Below, in pieces: positions 22,859 to 35,894 of a DNA stretch of 64,000 bases. Origin of the DNA: Astragalus membranaceus (taxonomy: Eukaryota; Streptophyta; Magnoliopsida; Fabales; Fabaceae); assembly GCA_039519185.1 (NCBI GenBank), contig CM076847.1, forward strand, positions 54,009,708 to 54,073,707. The letters are read 5' to 3'. The translations under genes and the position numbers were made by a program. Numbering within the stretch: the first letter of the stretch is position 1; each line of letters starts with the position of its first letter. The notes beneath the pieces were generated by a model. That model saw only the letters and a list, made by a program, of their open reading frames with translations. It was not told where the DNA came from and searched no databases.

Positions 22859-23660
22859 ATAAGATCATGTTAAGTATAAGTTCATTGTTATGTTCAAAGA
22901 TCATTGTTATGTTCATGTTCAGGTATATTAAAATATATACATCAGTTCAGTTAGGGTGACGACCCTATTTTCAGTTTAGTGTGCTAGGGGAGGGGAAGTC
23001 ATGAGCCCTATAAACCTAGGCCCCATGAGGGATCCAGCAGATTAGTGGAATGGGCTCAGCGGGAGATTATTTTGCCAAGTGACCGGTGACACGCTAAAAA
23101 TCATTGTTCATGTGTTGCCTCTTGTAGCCGGCTTAAGGGTTATGAGGACAACGTTAGTCTCAGCCACATAGTCGACTATTAGGACTATGAGTTATGAATC
23201 TAGAATAATGAATCAAGCATAATTGAACCGAGAGAGTTAGTAAGGGGTCTCGATAGAACTCACGGAGACAAGTTGTCTCACCCTTCATATGTTGTTTTTT
23301 TCCGAGTTGCAGGCTAAGTTGAAGACGATGAGGCATGGTCATGGAGACGCTTGAGGAGTTGCTGACACTTTTATTTATTATGTCATGTATTTCCTTTTGT
23401 ATCTTAGAATATTCGATTGTACGACTTATGTTGTTAAAGTTGTAAATCGCTTCCGCATACTTTCTATTTTGGTACTGAACACTAGTTGAGAGGTGTAAGA
23501 ACGCTTTATGTATTTTATGTTATGTTATGTAAGCGCACTAGATGGATTTTTAGCATCGAGTATTAGTATGTGTTCAGTATTTAAAAAGGAAGTTACTCTG
23601 ATATATGCCAGTAGTGCATTTCGGTAAATTCTACAAGTTAGAAATTATCGGGGTGTTACA
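22859..23660 (+). repeat. 3' part of a chromovirus LTR, probable host of Athila A
   Basis: The 0.8 kb match the last part of the LTR at 23663-25996 (gggtgacgaccc, tgctaggggaggggaagtc, tatcggggtgttaca). It starts abruptly at the end of the Athila A LTR. The simplest reading is that Athila A inserted in this LTR and its left part lies beyond the window. Confidence 0.75.
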
Positions 23661-23662
23661 AT

Positions 23663-25996
23663 TGTAATATCCCCAGTTTTCGCTATTTTAAATTATTTGG
23701 CATGAATTGATATTTAGTGATTTATTAACTTGGTTGAAACTAAAATGATTTGATAATGGATTACTTGATTTAGTTATTATGTGAATTGTGTGCTTAATTA
23801 TTATTAACTGCATCAAGTTAGAGTAATTAGGGCTGATGGGAGTCTTTGAGTATGAAATGTTTAAGTGAGGGTCATTATTGTCTTTTTACCCTACCCTTTA
23901 AATTCCCTCCACCAGCTGAAGGAAGAAGAAACATTTCACCTGTTCCCAAGTTCAGAAATAGCAAAGTTGAAAGAAGAGAAAAAGAGAGGAGAGGGAAAGG
24001 AAGATAGGAGAATCCCTCTGAATATTCATGCATGTTTAATCCAAGAGTACCATCAAGATCAGATTTCCTTCCCCTTTCCACTGATTCTAATTTCGAAATC
24101 CAATCCACCTCTGAACCGAAATCACCATTGAAGCCCCCAAAGCTCCCTTTTGCCAAAACAGAAAACTGAACCATTGCATGCGAATTTGGGGAGTGTTCGA
24201 ACAAATATCAGCAACCATATTTCGTGTAGGAGTAGCTTAGGAGTCAACCTTGTAGATGGGTTTCAGTTTTGGGTAGATTGGAGCAACCTAAGGAGTAGTT
24301 CAATAGCTGGGTGTTCGGTTGAAGTTGTTCGGAGTCCGTTCGTAGCGTTCTTGGTGATTCGCGCCGCTAAGATTCTGAGTGTGTTGTTTGTCATCATCAA
24401 AAGGTGAGTTCTATACTAACTAGGAAATTATTATCATGTGTCGTATGTTCTGAATTTGAGTCTCGTGCTTTACGAAAATCAGAGTCGATAACGCGTTGCG
24501 AAAACCCGCTTTAGTTGCTGAAATATATGGTTGTTCAATTGGACATGTTGAGTGATTGTAGGATTGTTGTGATTGAATGAATTGATTGAATTGGACTGGT
24601 TATGTTGACTGCTGTATCTGTTTTGATGTCTCGGAAATCATAGAAAGTCTCGGCATCGGATCGGAAGCGAAACAGAGCGAAATCACTTTTCAAAACTCTG
24701 ATTTTCTCAGTTTCAGGTGCCCATCGCGTCGCGACTCGAACCTGTCGCGATGCGACCATGAATATTTTTGCGAAGGTTTTGGTTCTGTAAGTTTTCGCAT
24801 CGCGACGGAACCTGTTCGCGTCGCGACGCAGTATAATTTTTAGCAAATCTAACCGATTTTGTTTCCGCGATATCTTTTCATCCGGTGGTCCGATTGAAGT
24901 GTTTTAAAATGCGTTGGAAAGCTTATTAAAAGGCCTATTCAGATATGGGAAATAGATTCTGAAATGACCTGTTCTGAAGGTTAAGTTCATGATATAATGT
25001 TGAGTGTTCATGCTATGTTAAGTGGAGTATTACTGATGTATTGTGTTTGGACTGACAGGATGATTAGTGTAAGTTAAGTTAATAACTTTAGTCAGCCGTG
25101 TGAGATCACCTAATGTTTGTAATTAGATCATGTTAATGATAAGATCATGTTAGTAATGAGATCAGGTTAAGTTAAGCTCAATGTTAAGTTAAGTTCATTA
25201 TCATGCTCAGTTCATTGTTATGTTCACATCAGTATTCAGTTCAGGTATATTAAAATATAGACATCAGTTCAGTTAGGGTGACGACCCAATTTTCAGTTTA
25301 GTGTGCTAGGGGAGGGGAAGTCTTGAGCCCTATGAACCTAGGCCCCATGAGGGATCTCGCCGATTAGTGGAATGGGTTCACCAGGAGCTTATTTTGCCAA
25401 TTGACCGGTGACACGCTAAAACTTCAGTTCAGTTTATGTGTTGCCTCTCGTAACCGGCTTGAGGGTTATGAGGACAACGTTAGTTCAGCCACATAGTCAA
25501 TTTTGAGGACTATAATTTTTGAATCAAGAATAATGAATCAAGCATAATTGAACCGAGAGAGTTAGTAAGGGGTCTCGATAGAACTCACTGAGACAAGTTG
25601 TCTCACCCAATCCATGTTGTTGTTTTTCAGAGTCGTAGGCTAAGTTGAAGACGATGACGCATGGCTATGGAGACGCTTGAGGAGTTGCTGACGCTGTTTA
25701 TTTTGATATGTTATGTATCTCTGTATTTTCATTCAGTATCTTAGATGTACGATGGTACGACTTGTATTATAAGTTGTAAATCGCTTCCGCAGACTTTCTA
25801 TTTTGGTACTGAACACTAGTTTGAGTGGTGTAAGAACCGGATTTATGTATTTTACGTTATGTTATGTAAGCGCACTTGATGGGTTTTAGCATCGAGTATT
25901 AGTATGTGTTCAGTATTTAAAACATGAGGTACTCTGATGTATGCTAGTAGTGCATTTCGGTAATTTCTATAAGTTGGAAAATATCGGGGTGTTACA
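23663..25996 (+). repeat. Complete chromovirus LTR
   Basis: It runs from tgtaatatcccc to tatcggggtgttaca, 2334 bp. It holds a CGTCGCGAC array (24720-24832) and the shared module (24868-24930, gatatcttttcatccggtgg). It follows the previous LTR end by only two bases (at). No primer site or coding region follows and the flanking five bases do not match, so it is not a simple solo insertion. Confidence 0.85.
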
Positions 25997-27603
25997 CCCT
26001 GGTCTTCTCTTAACCCTGATTTTCAGCCCTCGGCCCACGACTTAATTTAGTTTGGGTGTCACCAATTGCCCCTTTTTGTGTTGTCGTATGGCCGCGGGGA
26101 CGTGAGTGATGGTACAAAAACCCTTGATATGACTTGATGCGATGGTTGAAATGACTACCTATCACTTCGTGACACTTGACAGTTCACGAATCAATAAGGC
26201 GGCGCAATGGTTCCCAAGGTCGCGCCAGTTATCTCTCCCATAGCTACAACTAGCTCTATTAATTATTACGTACGATTGCTTGGATTTCGAAACATTTTCA
26301 AAGTTCCACCACTTCGCCTCTCTCACTACCAAGCCCTTTTCTCCTTTGTCACAACCGTCTCTCTGTCATCATGTCTTCGAATTTCGACTCCTAGAATGAG
26401 GCTTACAGTTACGGTGGTAATGGCATCCCGGATCATTCTTTTCTTCTGACTCACCGTTGTCGAGCCCTCCCCTTGGCGTTATTGAATACGACCTTCTTGT
26501 TGTCGTTCCTGGTGGTGCCACAGTGCAACCTACCACCTCTGAGGTTCATGAGGGCTTTGACGCCTAAAAAAAGATCTTTAAAGCCTCGGCGCAGCCCGGT
26601 CTTCCAATCACTCAAGACTAGTTTACTGTTTATGCCAGAGTGTTTGAAACCAGAGGTTGGGCCAAACCTCCCGATGCTTACCACGCCTAGTTTGGCAGGA
26701 TTCACCCTGTCGAGAATGATACGTGGTGGGCTTGGGGCTTATGTGACATGATCGCCCTTACTACCTTCACCATTCCCCACAATTTTGACATTCTACTACC
26801 CCTATTAAGATTTTGGTCTTCTGATTTGAATGCCTTTATCTTCCCACTATTCTTGACGTGGCTGCCATCACTGGTTTGCCTTCCTTTGGTGCCATTGTTC
26901 ATCCGTCCCGGTTACCAAAGGAGACCAACTTCGGTCATACTCACACTGGAGGCGTCTACTCCAAGTTCCTCATCAAGAATTCAAGAACCGAAGCAGAGAT
27001 CACCGTCTGTGCAGGTATTGTCCAAGAACTTCAACTATTCGTTGCTTTCATGACCTGTGGTACAGTCTACGCGTGGGCCCCCTATTTCCTCGGCGGGTTC
27101 TATAGAGGCATCCAAGTCATGATTGATCAGATCAAAGAGTACGGCCTAGTGACCAAGATTCAAGGTCCTATATGGTTCCTCCAGTTGTGGGTCACCATCT
27201 ACTTCCCTCACATCCCATCCCCGGGACTTACTATACCAAAACCTCCAACCAGCAGAGTCTTAAGTCCTCAACTTTCAAAAAACCCCTGCCATAGACTGTC
27301 TTCGGCGAAGTTCATGGAGGCGCTCCTTTGAATGGACTCGGCCGAAATGCCGTGGTGCCCTGTCTTGGAGAAGAAATTTGCTATCTTTTAGATCTTTGCT
27401 CCTCAGAAACCCCAAACCAGGCTCATTCTTTCTGATCGCAACCCCGCTCGTGATCACTGGCGATCTTCCCTGGTGGCCAAAAACTTGCTTGCTGGCTACC
27501 ATGGGCCCTGCCGTTACAGCAGGGTCCTTGCAGATTTTTATTATCCAAATTTTGCCTGCAGACAATTTGGGCTTATGCAACATGCGCCTGTTGTGAGAAA
27601 AGG
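25997..27603 (+). pseudogene. Plant mobile domain (PMD) gene, copy 1, decayed
   Basis: The upstream part (25997-26360) matches the leader of copy 2 at 34080-34320. A likely start is ATG 26371 (MSSNFDS), soon followed by a stop. Further down the frames are broken, but PMD features remain. These are a piece like NAFIFP (26828-26850), then AAITGLPSFGA (26861), YAWAPYFLGGFYRG and GPIWFLQLWVTIYFPHIPSP in the frame from 26858 to 27331. A last piece near 27540-27603 reads like YYPNFACRQFGLMQ. PMD (Pfam PF10536, by memory) occurs in transposon genes and in host MAIN/MAIL silencing proteins. This copy is cut at 27603 by an LTR. Confidence 0.8.
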
Positions 27604-29026
27604 TGATTTGCAAGTATACACAGTCTTTAACAAGTAATATAGTAGAAAGAATGAGATCGTACCCATATGGATTGTATTAATTTTTAAACCTCAAATTGAT
27701 AGTTGGATTAGTGAAGTGTAACAAAGTAACAAACAATAATAGGAGATGAGAACAGAAAGTAAATAAGCTAAGTAAAATGAGTATGAAATCAAGTGAGAAG
27801 GATAGTTGGAATGCTCTTTACTAAATATATCACTTTTGATAGAATTGTGTTATGTTTGATGCTGATGCAATGGATACTGAAGCAATTGATACGTGCCTTT
27901 CAGTCACTATCGTCAGGGTTTCGTTACAAGTCTTATGTCTAAGCTCTAAATAAGTTCACCCTTGTATATGAAGTACCCACAGTATCACCCTATGAATTAA
28001 CAAAGTTTCCTTTATTAAACACTTAACCATATTAGTTCTTGAGTTCTAATCATAAACCATGTCTGTATTTATGACTCTACTTATTCTAAGTGATCGACCT
28101 CAAAGTAAATTTGCAAGAATTATAACACAAGAACTAAATTGCACACATCAACACGTAACACAATAACTTAGTCAAAAGATCATTATATAGTTAAAGCATT
28201 CCAACTAAAGAAGTTTAGTTCATGCTAGACATTATAAGCCATATATAAACAAAAAGTAAAGATGTTCATATATTTGATAATACAAAAGGAAGACAACAAA
28301 TTAAATATTACACGGTTGGGGTTCCTTTGCATGAATCTGCCTAGCACTGCTGTAGCATTCACCTCACAACATTCAGTCAGCACTTTGTAAGTGTGTGGAA
28401 GTAAAGAAAAAAGTCGTCAATTTCTTCCTTGCCTTCTTACAAGAAAATGTAAAAGTAAATCTAAAAAGCTATCAAGGTGTGTTTATATAGGCTCCAAAAA
28501 TGATCATGAGGGGTTTTGCTTGGATTTGAAGTTAGGGTTTACTTTTTCATCTCTGCTCCAAAAGTAGTTTCAATCATTCACTCAACCAAGAGGAGGGGTC
28601 CTCTAATGATTGGAAAAGTGTCCCTAAGGGAGTCCAACTTTGTGAGCTATGAAGTCTATGGTAGGCGCCGAAATCATCAACTGGCATCTGCCTTGTGGAC
28701 GCATCATGACGTCATCATTTGGCTGCTGATCCATTTTGATGTTCCAAGAGAGCTTTGAGCATTATGATTTGTTCTACATGCTGGGGCATCCAATGCTGGG
28801 TCATTGTAGTGTTACTAAAGCTGGGGCATCTAATGTTGTAGCATTGAACAAACACATCAAAATACAAAAATATATGAAAAATTCTAAGTTACTTGTAAAA
28901 ACCTTCTTTTGATCTTGAATGTTGTTATTCTTTTATAATCCTATATTTAATAAACATTATTACTGAGAATTCAACAATTGTTTAGATTTAGATGCGTAAA
29001 TAACTCTATATAAAATAGAGTTATCA
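27604..29026 (-). repeat. LTR of a gypsy-type element, minus strand
   Basis: On the minus strand it starts tgataactctatttta and ends cttgcaaatca. A segment near the end (gggtacgatctcattc) resembles the terminal part of other Athila/Tat LTRs. There is no primer site or internal region beside it, so it is probably solo, but I find no matching TSD (aaagg left, catgg right). It interrupts PMD copy 1. Confidence 0.65.
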
Positions 29027-29659
29027 CATGGTTTGCATAATTTAGAAGAACAGATCAGCTAAACTCTTTCAAAATAGATTTTTCAAGAAATGCACCTTTA
29101 AGAACTTCAGTTCTCAGAATTTTAATCCATACCTCTAGTTCTACAACAATCAACGTTATTACTGCTCATTTGTGTGAGTGTGTGCTTGCTGAGTTTAGAT
29201 CAGTTCCTAACAATGTTCAAAAAGTTTTCTTAGCTTTAGAAAGAAAAATAGTTTACTTTTATCAAGCTAAAGATTTTTCAAAAGGTGGAATAGACTAACA
29301 ATTTCCTCAAGTATTTGGGAGGCTTCAAAGCACAACAAAGGGCTTGGATTAAGTATTTCAAATTTAGGGTCAGTGCTAATTTTTATTTCGGTGGCTTCCT
29401 GGATGCTGGAGAAATGGTTGCTGCGGCATTAGATGCTCCGGCTTTGAGAACTACTTTGAAGAGATTGCCCTCATTACCGACCCCGTTTTTGCATATTTCT
29501 TTTTCTTTTTGTTCTATTATCATGCATTTTTGGAACGGGTACAACTTTTGTTTTAGGCAAAGATAGCTTGTATTTGTAGTAGTTTGTAAGCCTATTGCAC
29601 TGTCTTTCCTATCCTTATCATAGTTAGCCTTAATATCACCGATGCACCCCCAAACTTAA
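29027..29659. other. Unassigned stretch
   Basis: No gene or element end is recognised. A short open frame at 29315-29566 has no family signature that I can name. It could be more of the decayed PMD gene. Confidence 0.4.
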
Positions 29660-31629
29660 TGGTAGCATCCCCAATTTAGTTAATTTCGACTATTGAAATT
29701 AACTAGCGTTTGAGTATTAATTGATTATTAATTTAAGTAATTGAGCATGTTGAGTATGATAGCGAATTTAGTTGATAAGTGAAGTAAATTGCTTGTGTGA
29801 TTTATTTGATAAAATTGAATAAGTGTTGATTGTTAGAATGTGGGGTAGTGTATAAGTGATAAGGGGTGTGTGTGTAGCATAGGGGCATAATGGTCTTTTT
29901 CTGGACTTTTACTTTCAGCTGAAATTAAATTCACTCACTCACACACACACTTATCTATTTTCCAAAAAGAACAAACACATTGAAAAAGGGTGTGAGAGAA
30001 GCTCGACAAAGAGAGAAAAGTAAGGGAGAAGAAATTAAGCTCCAAAACCCTCACCATTGACCAACTTCAGCTGAAGATTATTCCACCATTCTTCTCCCAT
30101 TTGTTGCTCTCACCATCATCATTGAAATCACTTCACCATCATCTACTTAGTTCATCTTTTACCCTTCATTTTCATCTCCATTTTCGCAACTATGGAGAGG
30201 GTGAACTAGAGTGAGTGAGGAATCAACTTGCATGTTGTTTTGGGAGCTGGATTAGGACATTTCAGTACCCACATTTTGGATATAAGTTGTTTGGAGAGGG
30301 TGTAGGGGCTGATTTTCGAGTTTGGGGTTTTGAGGAACTAGTTTGTGTGCTTGGAATCTGAATTTTTACTTGGTTGCTGTGATTGTTGTGATTTTCATCA
30401 CATAAGAGGTGAGTACTTCGCATTTTTAGTAAATTGGGTGTTGATGTTATGAATTGGAACTGAAGTTTGAGAACTATGTGATTGGAAATTCTCTTTTTGG
30501 TAAAACAATTGGTATATTGTTGATTTGCTTGAATTGCATGTTGATGTGCTTTAAATTGAAGTTGAATGCTGGAAATTGGTTGATTTCAGTGGTTAAATGT
30601 GTTGTTAGTGACTGAAGTTGATTGTTGCTGGAAATTGGTTGAATTAGTGGTTAAATCTGCATATTCAGCACTTGCCCAGCATAGTTCGCGTCGCGACCCG
30701 AGTGGTTCACCTCACAACCCTTCACGAAATGTGAAGAACAAAGTCACTGTCTCTTTTCGCGGCGCGATGGGACTAAGTCGCCTCGCGACCCAGTACAATT
30801 TTCAGCAAAAGTACATTGATACTATTTTAGCGATAACTTTTGATTCGTGAACCCGATTGAGGTGTTCTCAAGTGCGTTTGAAAGCTTATTGAAAGACCTA
30901 ATCAAATAAATGAATTAATTTGTATAATGATTATTATGTGAACTTTGGTTATGAAAATGATTGATAAATGTTTAGGAATTACGAGTGAGAAAATGTGATG
31001 ACATGTTAATAAGATGGACTATGAGTTCATTCAAGTTAAAGGTAATGCTTGTGTATTGTTCAATAACATGTAAAGACTGAGGATATATATATATATATAT
31101 CAAGGATAGGGTGACGACCCTAAGTATTAGCATACTAGGGCAGGGAAGTCATGAGCCCGAACCCTAGACCCCGTTCATGTTTGCTCGCTAGCGCAAGGTT
31201 AGCGGATTGGGTGCACTGCGAATCGAAGAAAAGAAAAATGGTTCAAAGTGATGTGCTAAGTTAAAAGACATTTTACAGAGAAACAGGAAAAAGCAAAAGT
31301 CAAGAAGCACAGTTAGGCAGTGCACGTGATGGAGTCCATGAAGATCGTGGAGTCCTAGTTTATTGCTTATGTTATTCCCTAGTTTTAATGTATTTTCGAT
31401 ATTATAACATGTACTTGTATTAGAAGTTGTATATCGTTTCCGCTATTTCGGTTATGGATATTGAACATTAGGATGTGGGGAGGATATTAAAACATGGTTT
31501 TTATGTTAAGTATGTACTTCTTTTTGAAGTTATGATATATGAGTGATTGCTTCATGAGGTTTCAATGTCCAACAACGAGAATTTTTACTCTGATGTATGC
31601 TTTAAGGTGTATCCAAGTATTTCTCCTAT
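29660..31629 (+). repeat. 5' LTR of chromovirus D
   Basis: It begins tggtagcatcccc, a variant of tgtaacatcccc. It has an array of gcgtcgcgaccc type (30688-30800), the shared module (30831-30890, gcgataacttttgattcg), a (TA) tract (31084-31100) and gggtgacgaccct. The 3' end is not the usual gtgttaca; the boundary before the primer site is approximate. Confidence 0.7.
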
Positions 31630-32390
31630 TTTGGTATCAGAGCAGTTCGACCTTGTCCGGCTTAGTGACCTTGCGGTCAAGAAGTTAGTTAGATCGAGTC
31701 AGCTAGGGACTTAGACCATTGACTGTCAGAGCCTTTCAGTATTTTGTGAGACTTTGAGCCTGGATCCACTCGATATTTCATGCAACGTATTGAGAATGAT
31801 GACAATTGGTTGCCTCAACCCCGAAAATGTTCGAAACCCTAAACCATAAGATTTCTAGCCTTCTCATTTCATCAGAGCACGCAGCAGAACCAGAAGGCTA
31901 CAGATGACATCCAGGAACAATAGATGGGCATCCGTGATGGTTCAAGGGAGCTGTGGGAGACTGTTCAGTCCTTGGAGCCGAAGCAACCGTTTTGTTGCTG
32001 TGTAAACGTTTATAGGTCGTCCAGAAAGTTGCAATCTAAACAAAATATTCAGGTAGTAAGAGTATTAGTGTTCGGAGATCTGTTTAGGAGAATCCGACAC
32101 CATAAAACTCCGATCCCTCTTCAACCAAGTTTCTTAGTTTCTGAGATAATGTGTAGTAGTTACCCTACCTTGTAACTCAGGTAAACCCCAACTTATGTCA
32201 CCGTTTATAGAAATCCTTCGGGTAGTCGCGAGTCTAGGTCAGGTACCTTTTCCTCAGAGCAACCTTTTGAAATGTCATGAAGCCGGGTTAGTAAACCATA
32301 ATCGCATCAGCAATATTGGCAAGTAGAACTATCCAACATTCATTAGATTAGTTACTGCTCAAGATTTATGAATCGGCTCCCTTCCAAGAA
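31630..32390 (+). other. Interior of chromovirus D
   Basis: It starts with the primer site and the leader cgaccttgtccggcttagtg. The rest has stops in all frames and no gag, protease or RT motif. Its conservation with element E suggests a family of short non-autonomous elements. Confidence 0.65.
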
Positions 32391-33308
32391 TGGGCTAGTA
32401 TTTGATGTCGATATAAGTAACCTTTTAGAAACTATCGGAATGAGTTTTAGAAACGAACAGTATCGAAATTCTACACGAAAATGAGTTAGGAATCGATCAG
32501 AATGAGTTTTAGAAACGAACGGTATCGAAATTCTACACGAAAATGACATTTTTGGCAATTCTGGTGCACAGGCCTGATCTGTGCGCTTTTGAGCCCGGGT
32601 CGTGCGCCTGGGTCTGACACCAAATTGTGAAAATGCATTTTTGAAGCCCGGGTCGTGCGTGGCAGGGTCCGGATCGGGTCTAACCCTCTGGTCCAATTTT
32701 TAAAACCAATCCAAAGTCATTCCAATTGATTCCAAACCTATTCTAATCCTTTTCTCAACTCTATATATTGATGAAATAACCATAATTTGTGGAAAACACT
32801 TATGTTTGAGTTATATATTGTGAATTCTCTAAGTCATGAAAATGAGTTATAACCATATAGGGTTTACGAGTGAGAATACACGAGATTATGATAATGTAAT
32901 GGACTCGGTGTTCGTTAAGGTTTTAGTAACCACCTAATGTAATGTAAAATGATATTAATTGGGGTGACGACCTCTACGAGTAGCATACTAGGGGAGGGAA
33001 GTAATGAACCCACAACCTAGGCCCCATCTTCCATGTTTGCCCACTGATGAAAGGATTAGTGGATTGGGGTTCACCGGGAATGGCAAAGTGGTTGTCGGTG
33101 TTGTGCGTATATTAAGTTTGCACGTAGCTATCCAAATTGGACTACGATTAAAAGATGCTTAATGAACCGCGAGTTTAACACTAGGATGAGGAAAGGTTGT
33201 TAAATGTACTTCCATTTTTAAATTATGAGATACGAGTGACTGCTTGATGAGTTTTCATCAAAGTGTTAGTTTTGTTTAATGTCCATGTTTTGTCGTCAAA
33301 CTCTTAGG
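32391..33308 (+). repeat. Truncated LTR of chromovirus D with short repeats
   Basis: A unit of about 62 bp (gaatgagttttagaaacgaa) occurs twice at 32438-32548. Two gggtcgtgcg motifs (reverse of gcacgaccc) lie at 32597 and 32653. Later parts (ccaaagtcattccaattgat) match the LTR of element E in reverse, near 59490-59550. Confidence 0.65.
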
Positions 33309-34433
33309 TCCTAGCCGTGGATTCGGCCAGAGGTTTGGACAGTTTTTTGATTCCTCTGTTCTTCAAGCAATTGCGCCAAGGAGGGAACTCTGCTCCTTGA
33401 CTCTGGGTATCCTGACTCCTCTAGAAAGGGCCAGGTTGAGTGAATGGGATGCGATGGTTGGATTATTCTACTGGCTAATGCATGAAAATAAAGATAAAGT
33501 GCGATAAAAGAAGATAGATAAAATAAACGTAGAGTTTTTGTTTGATTGATGTGTCCGCTGTACAATCACACTTCCCCTATTTATATACATAGGCCCTCGT
33601 CGGCCACTACTATAGCCAACATTTTCCGACCGTTGGATCAGTCTAAGATCAATGATTATCATCGTTCCTAAGCCCAAAAGAAGCGGAGTAACCACCCACG
33701 ATCTCACTAGCACGGTTAGTGGGGTGAACTCCTTCGCTCTGCTTTTCATGGCCTCGCTTCTTCGCTTGACCTTTCAACCGCTCCCACGTTGTCTTCGTGC
33801 TTTCTCTTACTTGTATTCCAAGCAAGCCTGCCTTACCCCGGTCACTTAGTTTACTCAGCTAGCCTTCGTCCCCTTACAGTAACTCAGGCACCCGAGCCCA
33901 CCCTGGCCGTGGTACTCTAAAGGCTGAGGCTTTACTCTCCCTCGGCCTTGCTCTCTGCTCCTCAGGCTGACCCCTTCCTCAGGGACTTGTCTTGTGGTAT
34001 GCCCTGAGGGCTTCACTTGATTTCTCTTCTCTGGCATTTATCTTTTAGATTTAAGTTTAGTGGCCTGCCATAACACTCTAATTTTATCCCCTTTTTCACT
34101 CAGCCCTCGTCCTACGACTTAGTTATTTTTGGGTGTTAACAATTGCCCGCCTTTTTGTGCTGTCGTATGGTTGCGAGGATGTGACTGATAGTGCAAAAAC
34201 CCTTGATAGGACTTGTTGTGACGGTTTGAAGCGATTAGCCTTCCATTTGGCGACACTTAGCGCTTCGCGTTAATCAAAGTGACTATGCGACGGTTCCCAA
34301 GGACGCGACGGATGTGGCCTAAGGCTATAAATATCAATGATGCCCACTTCGCAAGGTTTCTTTACGTTTTCTTCTTCCTATTCTACCACCTAAACTCCTT
34401 CGTCTTCCTTGCGATTTTCTCTTTCGACCAACC
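33309..34433 (+). other. Upstream region of PMD copy 2
   Basis: There is no clear gene in 33309-34080. From 34095 the sequence matches the leader of PMD copy 1 (cagccctcg, then aattgcccgcc). A TATA box (tataaa, 34325-34330) lies about 105 bases before the ATG at 34434, so this is a plausible promoter and 5' UTR. Confidence 0.55.
34325..34330 (+). promoter_or_regulatory. Probable TATA box of PMD copy 2
   Basis: ggctataaatatc lies upstream of the PMD start codon, within the leader shared by both copies. No transcription data are available. Confidence 0.45.
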
Positions 34434-34812
34434 ATGGCTTCTTCTTCTCAGAGCACTGTTCCCTCTATCTTTTCCTCTATTGGTCCCCTTTCTGTTCTAC
34501 GCCCTACTGCCACCAATACTGACCATGGCTTCACGCTCTTTCAACATAGGTTCTACTTCTGCGACCTCCCTCTTAAGTCCGCCTGGTACAACGCCGAGGC
34601 GTAGTTCGTCGATCTCAGGGAGTGGCTGAAGAGCATTGCAGAGTATAACGCTTGGGAGAACCGTTTTGCTACCCACAAAGGCGCTTCCTGGAAGGAATGG
34701 GGAATCTACTATATGATCATCGTGTCAACCCAGGAGATTCCACACACTGCTAACCACTTATTTCCGTTGATGTCCTTTTGGTCGACCACCATCAACGCCT
34801 TTGTCTTCCCTT

Positions 34813-35894
34813 CACTACAAAAAAAAGCTTATTAGCGGGGGAATTAGGTAGGGAATTTTTAGTCCCTCGCTAATTCTGTCATTAGGGACGGATTTTTAGG
34901 TCCCTCACTAATTAGCGACGGATTTTTCAGTCCCTCGCTAATTCCCTCACTAATTTCTAACAGTTTTCAGATGATCGGACTTCGTACAGGTGTTTAGCGA
35001 CGGAATTGTCAGTCCCTCGCTAATTTCTGACAGTTTTCAGATGATAGGACTTCGTGCAGGTGTTTAGCGACGGAATTGTTAGTCCCTCGCTAATTCCCTC
35101 GCTAAATTTTTGACTTTTCAGCTTATTTATCCTCTCACACACACTCTTCTCTCCTACTCTCCTCAGACTCTTCTCTCTTCTTCTCTCCTCACACTCTTCT
35201 TCTTTCTTCACTCTTCCACCACCACACCACCACCTCCTCTCACACTCTTCTTCTCTCTTCACTCTTCCACCACCACCTCCTCACACTCTTCTCTCACTCT
35301 ATCTTCTCTCTCTACCCTAATACCCTTCACCACCACCACCACCACCACCACACCACCATCACCACTCGTTTCTCTCTCTCTTGATCTCCTTCTCCCTTAC
35401 TATTCTCCTTCTCGCTCTACCATAATACCCTTCACCACCACCACCACCACAACCACCACCACCACCACACCACCACATAGCTCATTTCTCTCTCTCTCTC
35501 TCTCCTTCTCCCTCTACCCTAATACCCTTCCCCACCACCACCACCACACCACCACCACCACCACCACCACACCAAAATAATAATAATAATAATAAAAATA
35601 ATAATGATAATAATAATAATAACTATATAAAAAAATAGGCTGATATAAAAAAAACGTGGCTGTCAGACTTAGCGACGGAATATTCCCTCGCTAATTAGCG
35701 AGGGAATTAGCGACGGAATATTCCCTCGCTAATTAGCGAGGGATTCAAATTCCCTCGCTAATTCCCAATAGTGAGGAGCAATTTAGCGAGGGACTGATTC
35801 CGTCGCTAATTCCCTCGCTAATCGGAATTGGCGACGGATTTGGGGCATTTAGCGAGGGAAAAATCCTTCGCTAATGGGCAATTTTTTTGTAGTG
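34813..35894. mobile_element. Non-autonomous CACTA element inside PMD copy 2
   Basis: It starts cactacaaaaaaaagc and ends tttttttgtagtg, with the 3-bp TSD ctt at 34810-34812 and 35895-35897. It is 1082 bp long and has no transposase. Subterminal repeats in both orientations read tccctcgctaatt and ttagcgacggaatt, many times within 34840-35110 and 35660-35880. The centre is a pyrimidine-rich stretch with (cca) microsatellites (35210-35575) and a (taa) tract (35576-35625). The open frame across the centre (35110-35580), rich in Thr, Pro and Ser, is microsatellite and not a gene. Confidence 0.93.
35210..35625 (+). repeat. (CCA)n and (TAA)n microsatellites in the CACTA element
   Basis: Several runs of cca/cac triplets (35328-35352, 35432-35477, 35532-35572), with tctctc stretches between them, followed by an ataata run. 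Confidence 0.9.

Larger units (their letters stand above)
29660..33308 (+). mobile_element. Non-autonomous chromovirus D
   Basis: A 5' LTR (29660-31629), a primer site (tggtatcagagcagttcg from 31632), about 0.75 kb of interior without coding sequence, and a truncated second LTR (32391-33308). The interior is similar, in reverse, to 57650-58401 (element E), so it is a family feature and not random decay. The second LTR lacks its expected gtgttaca end, so the element was cut at about 33308. Confidence 0.7.

Noticed and set aside
35110..35580. Pro/Thr/Ser-rich protein
   Set aside because: Frame is made of cca and ctc microsatellites in a CACTA element.
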